Source: Pedobacter rhodius (GTDB taxonomy: Bacteria > Bacteroidota > Bacteroidia > Sphingobacteriales > Sphingobacteriaceae). From it: a stretch of DNA of 64,000 bases. The first letter of the stretch is position 1. Every line of letters begins with the position of its first letter. Made by a program: the position numbers and the translations under genes. A model generated the notes under the pieces. The model saw only the letters and a program-made list of their open reading frames with translations. It made no database searches and was not told where the DNA came from. This document shows positions 50,538 to 58,237 of the stretch, one piece after another. The DNA lies in NCBI RefSeq assembly GCF_027213645.1, contig NZ_JAPWGL010000001.1, positions 1,116,001-1,180,000 of the forward strand. The letters are read 5' to 3'.

Positions 50538-51204
50538 TGATGATACAAATATCAACATTGTTGGAGAGCCGGCACTAAATTTACCGCCACTCTGGCTTCC
50601 GGAGAAATATTATAAAGAAAGTGTGTGGCATAGAAACTGGAAAAAAGCTTTTCCGGAAAGTTACAGGGAGCAAAGTTTTTGTTGTCAAACAACAGGTGAA
50701 TTACATCGTGCGGATGTATTTACACCTTGTGGAACTGCAATAGAGTTTCAGAATTCGCCGATTACGCTTACAGAAATGAAAAGCAGGGAAGCTTTTTATC
50801 CGAAAATGATTTGGGTGCTGAATGGTAAGAAATTTAAAGGTTTCCGAATTTTAAAAAACCTGCCTCATCCTGATGACCCAAGACTAAAAGATTATGAATT
50901 CCGTAACAGCGACCATTTATCCATGGTGCGGAAAGCCGATGTTTTAAATGGTACAATTATACCACGGGTTCTGAATTTTTATCATCCGGAAATAAAAGGC
51001 GTAAGCATCACATCAAATTTTTATCATTTCTGCTGGAAACAACCCCACACCGTTTGGTTTTCTGCGGCAGCCCCAATTGTAGTGGATTTGGGTGGTCATT
51101 TTTTGTATAGAATGAAAGTGCGAAAGCAGCTGTCAGGAGATTATCCTTACCTGGAAATGATTAGCCGTAAAACCTTTATTGAAGGTTATTTATGTTTTGG
51201 CTGA
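50530..51204 (+). CDS. CoiA-like competence nuclease-domain protein
   Basis: This 224-residue protein shows the core of the CoiA nuclease family: WHRNWKKAFP, then HRADVFTPCGTAIEFQNSPI, where Asp of HRAD and Glu-x-Gln of EFQ form a PD-(D/E)xK-type site, and a following EMKSREAFYPKMIWVL. CoiA helps process incoming DNA during natural transformation in Gram-positives. Here the protein is shorter and lacks the C-terminal zinc-like part. Its overlap with an unknown 104-residue gene is the only context clue. Assignment to the fold is fairly firm; a role in competence is inference. Confidence 0.75.
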   Translation: MNSDDTNINIVGEPALNLPPLWLPEKYYKESVWHRNWKKAFPESYREQSFCCQTTGELHRADVFTPCGTAIEFQNSPITLTEMKSREAFYPKMIWVLNGKKFKGFRILKNLPHPDDPRLKDYEFRNSDHLSMVRKADVLNGTIIPRVLNFYHPEIKGVSITSNFYHFCWKQPHTVWFSAAAPIVVDLGGHFLYRMKVRKQLSGDYPYLEMISRKTFIEGYLCFG

Positions 51205-51293
51205 TTATAATGCCAGCTCCATTTCTGCATAGATTTAAAGTATTCAAAACATTTCGGTAATATTTAGTCTTTATTCTTTAAATTTTCAATTTT

Positions 51294-52064
51294 ATGGATA
51301 GGTTTAAAGATAAAGTCGCTTTAATAACAGGCAGCAGTCAGGGAATAGGGGCGGCATGTGCGCTGCGTTTGGCAAAAGAAGGTGCAAATATTATTCTTAA
51401 CGGACACAAATTTGATGAGCGGGGAGAGAAACTTATCTCCGAAATTGAGGCAATGGGCAGAAAGGCAAAATTTATAACGGCCGATATCAGTGATGTTAAT
51501 GCGGTTATTAAACTCATAAAAGAAGCTGCTCTTACCTTTGGAAGCCTTGATATTTTAGTTAATAATGCCGGATTGGAAATTAAGTCTGATTTTTTAAAAG
51601 TAACTGAAAAGGACTACGATACGGTTATGGACACGAACTTAAAAGGTGTTTTTTTTGGTATTCAGGAATTTGCGAAATATTGCAAAAGAAAAAAGCGTAA
51701 CGGAGTAGTCGTGAACATGAGTTCGGTACATGAAGAGATAATATTTCCACATTTTGCGGCTTATTGTATTAGCAAGGGCGGGTTAAAAATGCTGACCAGA
51801 AACTTAGCTACCGAACTGGCACCACTAAATATTCGAATAAACAATGTAGCTCCGGGCGCCATAGCTACACCGATAAACCAGGCGCTTTTAGCTGACAAGA
51901 AACAATTGCAAAAAGTCGTCAGAAATATTCCAATGGGGCGGATGGGGAAGGTTGAAGATGTTGCAGGTGTAGTTGCTTTTTTAGCTTCTGATGATGCGGC
52001 ATATGTTACCGGCTCTACCTATTTTGTTGATGGTGGCTTAACCTACCATTATGAAGAACAGTAA
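51294..52064 (+). CDS. SDR family NAD(P)-dependent oxidoreductase (glucose dehydrogenase-like)
   Basis: This 256-residue classical short-chain dehydrogenase has the cofactor motif TGSSQGIGAACAL (about 12-24), NNAG (about 90), catalytic Ser in NMSSVH, and Tyr157 with Lys161 in YCISKGG. The C-terminal GSTYFVDGGLTYHYEEQ is close to glucose 1-dehydrogenase-like SDRs, and the VDGGLT ending fits. Cofactor choice and substrate cannot be fixed. It stands 90 bases from the preceding gene and appears to be independent. Confidence 0.93.
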   Translation: MDRFKDKVALITGSSQGIGAACALRLAKEGANIILNGHKFDERGEKLISEIEAMGRKAKFITADISDVNAVIKLIKEAALTFGSLDILVNNAGLEIKSDFLKVTEKDYDTVMDTNLKGVFFGIQEFAKYCKRKKRNGVVVNMSSVHEEIIFPHFAAYCISKGGLKMLTRNLATELAPLNIRINNVAPGAIATPINQALLADKKQLQKVVRNIPMGRMGKVEDVAGVVAFLASDDAAYVTGSTYFVDGGLTYHYEEQ

Positions 52065-52150
52065 TGCGCTAATTTAATAAGCAGTTTGTTTTGATTTTGG
52101 CAAACGATCCATATCATAAAAAGAACAAAGGTTAAACATGCCTTCCAACC

Positions 52151-52870
52151 TTAAAAATACTTATCAATGCTTAACCCGTAAGTTAAATTCAGGTTTTCAC
52201 GCTGTGTAATGTTAAGCTTGTTATAATTTAATGCCGTGGTTAAGCTAATCCATTTTCTGATTTTTAACCCGACTGTAGTTGCTGAGCGAATAATATAATC
52301 GCCTTTTCGGGAATAGGAATTTTGTAAAAAGTGTGTGCCGTCGATAGTAATAATGTCTTTAATCAAGACATGGTACTGTAACCTTAACGAATTTCTCAAC
52401 GTATTGTAGTTGTTTAATTCAACCAAACTGCTGTTATCAAACAAAACACCATTACTTACATTAACGTAGGCATCTGGTTTATCGATAAAGTTATAAGCAA
52501 TACCACCACCGGCAAGCAACTGGTTTCTGATTTGAAGCGAGTAGCTGGTATTGTAATTTACCAGTCCCCAGTAATAAAAATGAGGAAAGGTTTTATACAG
52601 GTTAAAATTCATGGTGGTGGAAAAATCGTTATTACTCAATGAGTTGTTTTGCTTACCATAAAGCCATGAGGTGTTGCTGTTAAATACCATGCTTTTCTTT
52701 TTAACGCCAAAATTTAAGCTATTGTTTAAAAGATAGGCCCGTTCATTGTTTGTCAGGTTAACAGAACCGGATGAAAGTAAAGCAATATGGTAATTTGTGG
52801 TATCGTTAAACTGAGCAAAAACATTTAGATAATAAATCATTGTCAAACTCAGGCATATAAATAGCTTCAT
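52151..52870 (-). CDS. Outer membrane beta-barrel-like protein (DUF481-like)
   Basis: This 239-residue protein has a signal peptide (about 1-19, ending VFAQ) and then alternating short strands rich in Asn, Tyr, Ser and aromatic ends, with little helix. The phrases SSGSVNLTNNERAYLLNNSLNFGVK and LQYHVLIKDIITIDGTHFLQNS resemble DUF481-type barrels. The final residues LSIDKYF end on an aromatic, as barrel proteins do. Function unknown. Confidence 0.7.
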   Translation of the reverse strand: MKLFICLSLTMIYYLNVFAQFNDTTNYHIALLSSGSVNLTNNERAYLLNNSLNFGVKKKSMVFNSNTSWLYGKQNNSLSNNDFSTTMNFNLYKTFPHFYYWGLVNYNTSYSLQIRNQLLAGGGIAYNFIDKPDAYVNVSNGVLFDNSSLVELNNYNTLRNSLRLQYHVLIKDIITIDGTHFLQNSYSRKGDYIIRSATTVGLKIRKWISLTTALNYNKLNITQRENLNLTYGLSIDKYF

Positions 52871-53011
52871 ATTTCATTTAACAGCTATTGTACAGATGAT
52901 GTTTGAAATTGAATGGCGTTATTTTGAATGTTTCCAAACCGTCATTTGTTTAAAGATAAAATTGAAATGGTTTTTAAAGGGATATTTTTGTGCAGTATAA
53001 TAATTCTCATC

Positions 53012-54016
53012 ATGGCCGAAAGCATATTAAAAAACATACCTTATTCTGTTCTGGATCTTGCAACTGTTCTGGATGGTTACACAGCTTCAGATACGTTTAA
53101 AGCCAGTTTGAAAATTGCGCAACAATCAGACGCTTTGGGTTACACGCGTTATTGGTTTGCCGAACACCATAATATGGCGGGGGTTGCCAGTTCTGCACCA
53201 CCTGTGCTTATCGGTTATATAGCAGGCGCTACTAAAACAATCAGAGTGGGCTCCGGGGGGATTATGCTGCCAAATCATGCACCTTTAATTGTTGCGGAAC
53301 AGTTTGGCACATTAGCTTCACTGTATCCGAATCGGATTGATTTGGGCTTGGGCAGGGCACCAGGAACCGATCAGGTTACCGCAATGGCGATTAGGGGTGA
53401 AAATTTTAATGCAGTACATAATTTTCCGAGAGATATAGACAGACTTCAGCAACTATTTTCGGCTGATAACCATACATCTAACGTTCGGGCTATCCCGGGC
53501 GAAGGATTAGAAATTCCAATATGGATTTTAGGTTCGAGTACCGATAGCGCAAGGCTTGCCGCCGAAAAAGGCTTACCTTATGCTTTCGCCAGTCATTTTG
53601 CCCCTGCTTATTTTGAACAGGCCATTTTAATATACCGCAACAACTTTAAACCTTCCCGATTTTTGAGTGAGCCATATGTTATGGCTTGCGTAAATGTAGT
53701 TGCAGCAGATACCGATGAACAAGCTGAAATATTGGCAAGCTCAGTTAAAAAAATGTTTTTAGGTGTGATAACCGGACGAAGAGAAAAATTAAAACCACCT
53801 GTAGAAAATATCAATGCACACTGGAATCAAATGGAGCAAGAAGCTGTAGCGCAAATGTTATATTATTCCTTTATTGGCAGCGCAGAAACGATAAAAACAA
53901 ATTTAGCTGATTTTGTTTCAAAATATGGGGTTAATGAGGTTATGAGCACCTCACATATTTACGACCAAACCGCTAAACTTTATTCCAACAGGCTTTTTGC
54001 TGAGATTTTTAAATAA
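53012..54016 (+). CDS. LLM class flavin-dependent oxidoreductase
   Basis: The protein is a luciferase-like monooxygenase of the MsnO8/YhbW type. After an opening IPYSVLDLATVLDG it has YTRYWFAEHHNM, RVGSGGIMLPNHAPL, EQFGTLASLYPNRIDLGLGRAPGTD and IWILGSSTDSARLAAEKGLPYAFASHF. I chose ATG 53012 (334 residues); an earlier start at 52928 would add a 28-residue hydrophobic stretch that the family lacks and that reads from noncoding-like sequence. It uses FMNH2 or F420; the substrate is unknown. It converges with the next gene, with a gap of only 3 bases between the stops. Confidence 0.93.
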   Translation: MAESILKNIPYSVLDLATVLDGYTASDTFKASLKIAQQSDALGYTRYWFAEHHNMAGVASSAPPVLIGYIAGATKTIRVGSGGIMLPNHAPLIVAEQFGTLASLYPNRIDLGLGRAPGTDQVTAMAIRGENFNAVHNFPRDIDRLQQLFSADNHTSNVRAIPGEGLEIPIWILGSSTDSARLAAEKGLPYAFASHFAPAYFEQAILIYRNNFKPSRFLSEPYVMACVNVVAADTDEQAEILASSVKKMFLGVITGRREKLKPPVENINAHWNQMEQEAVAQMLYYSFIGSAETIKTNLADFVSKYGVNEVMSTSHIYDQTAKLYSNRLFAEIFK

Positions 54017-54019
54017 ATA

Positions 54020-54664
54020 TTATTTTAATTGGGCAGTAAAATTGTTTAATTGACTTAACTGATTTTGTGCAAAAGCCTTTAAAGCGGTATCAGTTGACTG
54101 CGCTAATTTCCCGTAAAGCGAAATCAATTGGTTAATGTCGTTCCCCAGATAATTCAGGTAAGCTTTGTTAAAATCAGATCCTTTGAGTTTTGAAAGGCTT
54201 AAAATTGATTGCATAACTTCAGGTTTCACTGAAGATTTCCCACTTATTCCAGTGTTACCTGCTTCGCCTGTGCCAGGTTCATTTCTGCTGGTATCCCTCA
54301 TGTTTTCCGGCGCTGAATCTATACGTCCATCCGGGCGCATACCGCCCTGAGGTTTGGTCATCGGCATGGCGATGTCTTTTTGCTTAGCAAAAGTCCTAAG
54401 TTTTGCGTTACTTTTAATAAAATAATCGCTAAGATTTTTGGCTAAGCCTTTCGTTTTTGCATTTGCATTTTTTACAGCTAAGCCTGATAACTCCAGTTGT
54501 TTAGTATTGATGACATAAGCTGACGATATCAACACAGCCGTAGAATCGGTATTTTGCTTCAAGTTTGATTTTTCAAACATAAAATTTGAAGGACTTTTCG
54601 CATCAACTTTAACTGTAAAACTTAGTATCCCAACACCTAAAACGTATAAAATTTGATTTTTCAT
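54020..54664 (-). CDS. DUF4142-like exported protein with polar insert
   Basis: This 214-residue protein has a signal peptide (about 1-22, ending VDAK) and two helical halves like DUF4142 (ferritin-like fold): AYVINTKQLELSGLAVKNA at the start and FNKAYLNYLGNDINQLISLY later. Between them, about residues 103-148, is a Gly/Pro/Arg-rich insert (PQGGMRPDGRIDSAPENMR) that probably forms a loop. DUF4142 proteins are periplasmic; their function is not known. Confidence 0.75.
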   Translation of the reverse strand: MKNQILYVLGVGILSFTVKVDAKSPSNFMFEKSNLKQNTDSTAVLISSAYVINTKQLELSGLAVKNANAKTKGLAKNLSDYFIKSNAKLRTFAKQKDIAMPMTKPQGGMRPDGRIDSAPENMRDTSRNEPGTGEAGNTGISGKSSVKPEVMQSILSLSKLKGSDFNKAYLNYLGNDINQLISLYGKLAQSTDTALKAFAQNQLSQLNNFTAQLK

Positions 54665-54813
54665 TTTGTTTATTTTACCTGTTAGATAAACCCGCTTTAC
54701 AATGTAAAAGTTTTGGAATGTTGAATCCGGATACCTTTTATACTAAATTAGATAAGATAAAAACATATCGTTAATGAAATTATGAGTAACTGATCTATAT
54801 ATGAACTGAATGC

Positions 54814-54835
54814 AAATTTGTATTTATACAAATTT
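54814..54835. promoter_or_regulatory. 22-bp palindrome with half-site AATTTGTAT
   Basis: AAATTTGTAT at 54814-54823 and its exact reverse complement at 54826-54835 are separated by two T. The same half-site recurs in the palindrome at 55142-55179. It looks like a dimeric regulator operator, but AT-rich sequence makes chance palindromes more common. Confidence 0.4.
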
Positions 54836-55142
54836 TTTGTCTGTACTTTTGAATGAAATTCAATCAAATTATTGTATATTATGTACTATAATCATTACAT
54901 TGACTTATCTTAATATATTTGAAAAGTGATTTAAAAGAAAAATATTTTTTTATTAAGCGAGATTATCCTTTTTTAACATAAATTATAATTTTTTAGTCAA
55001 TTTTAGACTATTTCCTGGCCCTTTTGTTGTTTCCGATGTGCTTTTCTTTTTTCAATCACAATTTTGCTAATGTTAATTAGTTAGCTAAGAAACAATTAGC
55101 AGTAAATTTCGTTTACATATGGAAAGTCATATTTTCAAAAAA

Positions 55143-55178
55143 AACTTAATTTGTATTATGTATAATACAAATTAAGTT
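55143..55178. promoter_or_regulatory. 36-bp near-perfect palindrome upstream of cold-shock-like gene
   Basis: Left arm AACTTAATTTGTATTA (55143-55158) and right arm TAATACAAATTAAGTT (55163-55178) are exact reverse complements; the central TGTA adds one more pair, leaving only two unpaired bases. It lies 45 bases before the ATG at 55224. It could be an operator or a hairpin in the 5' leader. No T tract follows, so it is not a standard terminator. Confidence 0.6.
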
Positions 55179-55223
55179 GGCAATAATTATTATTATTACG
55201 ACATATTATGGACAAATATTTTT

Positions 55224-55427
55224 ATGCTTAGAAAAGGTACCATCACATCATTAGAGGAAGACGGTTCGGGAATAATTACAGATGAAAATGAACAGGAAAT
55301 CTGTTTTAAATTAGAAAAAAGCATGTTAGAAAACTTAACGGGGACCCCTGTAAGTTTTGAAATAGAATTAACTGATGAGGGTTTAATTGCCGTAGATGTG
55401 CAATTAAATATCAAATGTATTCTTTGA
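55224..55427 (+). CDS. Small cold-shock-fold-like protein (67 aa)
   Basis: The pattern KGTITSLEEDGSGIITDENEQ and then ICFKLEKS, TPVSFEIELTDEGLIAVDV matches the strand order of a CspA-type OB fold: first-strand K-G-x-I, a G-x-G-x-I second strand, and a late V-x-F-E segment. The aromatic RNA-binding motifs (KGFGFI, VFVH) of true cold-shock proteins are replaced, so RNA binding by the usual surface is unlikely. The palindrome 45 bases upstream may control it. The stop lies 10 bases from the end of the STAND gene on the other strand. Confidence 0.65.
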   Translation: MLRKGTITSLEEDGSGIITDENEQEICFKLEKSMLENLTGTPVSFEIELTDEGLIAVDVQLNIKCIL

Positions 55428-55437
55428 TATTACGACT

Positions 55438-58014
55438 TTACTTATAACATTTTAGAATATTAAACATATGATCAAAATCCGGATTATTGACATTTACAAA
55501 GTCAGGCATATTTAATTTATTTAATTGCAGAAAAGCAAGTAAATCTTTAATGGTTTGGTTCATATGTTCAATGTTGCCTGTATGTTTTAAGGTGTTTATT
55601 TTTAATAACCTGAGTGATATTTCCACCATTTGTAATTCATGCTTCTTTGAGATGATTAAACCTTTTTCCAGCTCTTTTAAAGCATTTTCATAATTTTTAG
55701 TATGGTTAAGGAAATTTCCTTTAACCAAAATATAAGATGCTTTAATAAAAGGGGTACAATAGGTATTATCTTCGCCGATTAATTTATCCATATATCGAAT
55801 AAGCCTTTGCGCTTTTTTGTGCTGATTAAGTTTAATGTTTGTTTGTGCAGCAATAACTAGTAAGAAAGAAGAGAATATCGATGAGCGTAAATAAAATATT
55901 TTAGGATATTTTTTTAAAATGGCAAAGAGAAAACGATTGCATGCTTCGTAGTTTTTACTTGAAAACAATACGATAAGTACCATGCGGTAAATGATAACCT
56001 CCACACTTGTAAGGCTTTCATTTTTTTGCGGGGCGGATTCGGCAATTTGCTGGCAAAGTTTTAAAATATTATCATTAAGTATTTTGCTGTTATTATTCTT
56101 ATCGTTAAGTACATTAGAAAGAAATAAAATTAAATCATAAGGATTTAAGAGGAACAGATCTTGTAATCTTTTGTGGTTTCTCTTTAAAAGATTCATGTTT
56201 TCTGTTAAACCACTTTTATCAAGCGACATTACACAAATACTGCATTCCATCACATTTAATATGATTTGTATATCTTCATTAAATACCTTTTCAGAAATTT
56301 TCTTTATCGTCTCTTTATAGTTTTTACTGATCATTCGCCCCATAATCATAATGTCTATAAAGTGCATATTGATGGTTTGTGCGTTAAAAAGAGCATCTTT
56401 TTTCTCAAGTTCTAATAAAGCGGCATCACATATAAAATCAAATGCATCGTTCTTTTCTTCATTATTGAAAGGCAGTTTGAAAATTTCTTTTAATGCTTGT
56501 ATTTCATTTCTGTTAATACAGAAACGGATGCTCCACTTCAGCATTAAAGTTCTCAAATCAGCCCAGTCGGCATAAACTGTTAAAATCTCTCTGAAGAAAG
56601 CCGTGTCGGGTTTAAAATTAAATTTTTCAGTAAGCTGAAAGAAAAGGAAATAAGTATAAATATCATCGCTAAGAAAACGAACAATTTCGGTTGGCGTTGA
56701 TGTAGTTAACCTTTTTTCCTCTATCAGAATTCCAGAGTATACAAGTTCCCGGTAGGCTTCAGGATAGTTTATGATGTAGTCTAAAATTTTTTCTTTAGAT
56801 ACCCTGTAATGTAGATTTCCTTTGGAAATGGTATTGCTTATTTTTTTTAGGATAAAGATTTTTTCTGTACTGTTCTTAGACAGGAAAATTTTACTTTCTA
56901 AAAAATAAATAGTTAACTCCAGGCAAAGAATATAATCATTCAGCCTGATTTTATTGTTTTCTTGTTTAAGCCTATAGTAAACCTGTAGCCAAAAAGGGGT
57001 TTGAAATTGTTTAATCAAACCATCATGTAGATCATCATCTTTAATAACACTATTTTCAATCTGGGAAAGTGTATAAAAAATTTCTTCTTTATTTAGTGGC
57101 GGAACATTCGTATTATGGTCATAATCGAAAAATAAACCTTTATACCAGGCGTTTGTTAAAAATGCTGAACCTGAAATCGATGGCTGGATATTTACCCAAT
57201 TATTCACTCTTAAGCCCAATACAATTTTAACAAAATCATTTTCTTCAATACTGTAGAGAAAATCTGTCAAAATTTTTAAATTATAACTTCCGGATAAAAA
57301 CTGGTCAATCCCATCAACAATCAGTACGAAACGGCCTTTACATTCCCTCGGATTTTTCTTAAAATAATTTATCAGTTCGCTAACACCATAAAACTTAAAT
57401 TCTTTATGAAACCAGTCTTTTAAGGATAAATCATTCTGAATGATATCATAAATTGTCCCCGAATTAATTAATAAAACGATGTCTTTTTTATAAAGTGCGT
57501 TTTCGCTGTAGAAAAAATGCTCTACAAAATGGGCGAGTAGAATAGACTTTCCTTGTCCGGGTTGTGCGCTTATCGTTGTGAATTGATAATTATTTTTTAG
57601 AAAATAATCAAAATCTGAATACAAAAAACTTCTGTTTGCCGTCGCCTCAAATGGGATACCTGAACTGTTCTTACTTGCAATTAAAGAGGCATCTGTTATC
57701 ACCTGGCATCTGATTTTAAGATCCGACCAGATGTCATTTACATGTTCGGTCTGGCTTGTTTTATCCTTACAGAAAGATTCCCAGTCTGGATAGCCGATGT
57801 ATTGCGACAGGCTGTTGAGTGTAAATAAGGAAAATTTATGGTGTGTTTGAGCAAATCCAAAAAATCGTTTAACTGTGGTTTCGCTGATATAATTTTTGGT
57901 TTCCTTAAATATAGATTCAGAAATCGTCTTACAATTTGCCGGATCGATGTTTCGCAAGCCGGATTTTATAAGAACGAATTTCCTTAGCTGAGAGATTAAT
58001 TCGTTTGTGTTCAT
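55438..58014 (-). CDS. STAND-type NTPase with N-terminal HTH-like domain
   Basis: This 858-residue protein starts with a domain of about 85 residues, with SETTVKRFFGFAQTHHKFS and LNSLSQYIGYPDWESF, a helical N-terminal unit I associate with Bacteroidota regulators. The NTPase has Walker A SAQPGQGKSILL (about 146-157) and Walker B RFVLIVDGIDQF (about 225-235), with first Gly of the P-loop replaced by Ala. The C-terminal half (about 450-858) is helical, TPR-like. The ATG at 58014 is preferred over a TTG at 58053. STAND proteins are signal-driven switches in regulation or defence. It is divergent from a giant adhesin gene and might control it. Confidence 0.78.
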   Translation of the reverse strand: MNTNELISQLRKFVLIKSGLRNIDPANCKTISESIFKETKNYISETTVKRFFGFAQTHHKFSLFTLNSLSQYIGYPDWESFCKDKTSQTEHVNDIWSDLKIRCQVITDASLIASKNSSGIPFEATANRSFLYSDFDYFLKNNYQFTTISAQPGQGKSILLAHFVEHFFYSENALYKKDIVLLINSGTIYDIIQNDLSLKDWFHKEFKFYGVSELINYFKKNPRECKGRFVLIVDGIDQFLSGSYNLKILTDFLYSIEENDFVKIVLGLRVNNWVNIQPSISGSAFLTNAWYKGLFFDYDHNTNVPPLNKEEIFYTLSQIENSVIKDDDLHDGLIKQFQTPFWLQVYYRLKQENNKIRLNDYILCLELTIYFLESKIFLSKNSTEKIFILKKISNTISKGNLHYRVSKEKILDYIINYPEAYRELVYSGILIEEKRLTTSTPTEIVRFLSDDIYTYFLFFQLTEKFNFKPDTAFFREILTVYADWADLRTLMLKWSIRFCINRNEIQALKEIFKLPFNNEEKNDAFDFICDAALLELEKKDALFNAQTINMHFIDIMIMGRMISKNYKETIKKISEKVFNEDIQIILNVMECSICVMSLDKSGLTENMNLLKRNHKRLQDLFLLNPYDLILFLSNVLNDKNNNSKILNDNILKLCQQIAESAPQKNESLTSVEVIIYRMVLIVLFSSKNYEACNRFLFAILKKYPKIFYLRSSIFSSFLLVIAAQTNIKLNQHKKAQRLIRYMDKLIGEDNTYCTPFIKASYILVKGNFLNHTKNYENALKELEKGLIISKKHELQMVEISLRLLKINTLKHTGNIEHMNQTIKDLLAFLQLNKLNMPDFVNVNNPDFDHMFNILKCYK

Positions 58015-58237
58015 ATTGGAGGATGATATGCTAATGTCATCAAAATTTCGCAATAGCAGAAATCATTTCGGTAACAATATTTCTATGAACAAAATGAACG
58101 GGCTGAATCACAAAATAATGAACGGCAATGGATAAATCCTATTAGATATGGGCGACGTAGATTTGAAAATGAACTGACAAATTCCTCCAATGGGATACCA
58201 ATTCCAATTTTAAAAATTAACCCTGATAACGCCAGAC

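Larger units (their letters stand above)
54665..55223. other. AT-rich divergent region with two related palindromes
   Basis: No gene is visible in these 559 very AT-rich bases between the DUF4142 gene (minus) and the small cold-shock-like gene (plus). Two palindromes with a shared half-site lie at 54814-54835 and 55142-55179. Full -7 matches occur at 54844-54851 (TACTTTTG) and 54914-54921 (TATATTTG), but the first has only a distant TTG and the second none at a proper distance. Confidence 0.5.

Noticed and set aside
52928-53011. N-terminal extension of the LLM oxidoreductase with a hydrophobic stretch
   Set aside because: Family members start at the equivalent of ATG 53012; a membrane anchor would be unusual for this soluble family.
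54844-54921. Two -7-like elements (TACTTTTG, TATATTTG) in the AT-rich divergent region
   Set aside because: No TTG at a suitable distance for the second, only one 23 bases away for the first; such matches are frequent by chance in this composition.
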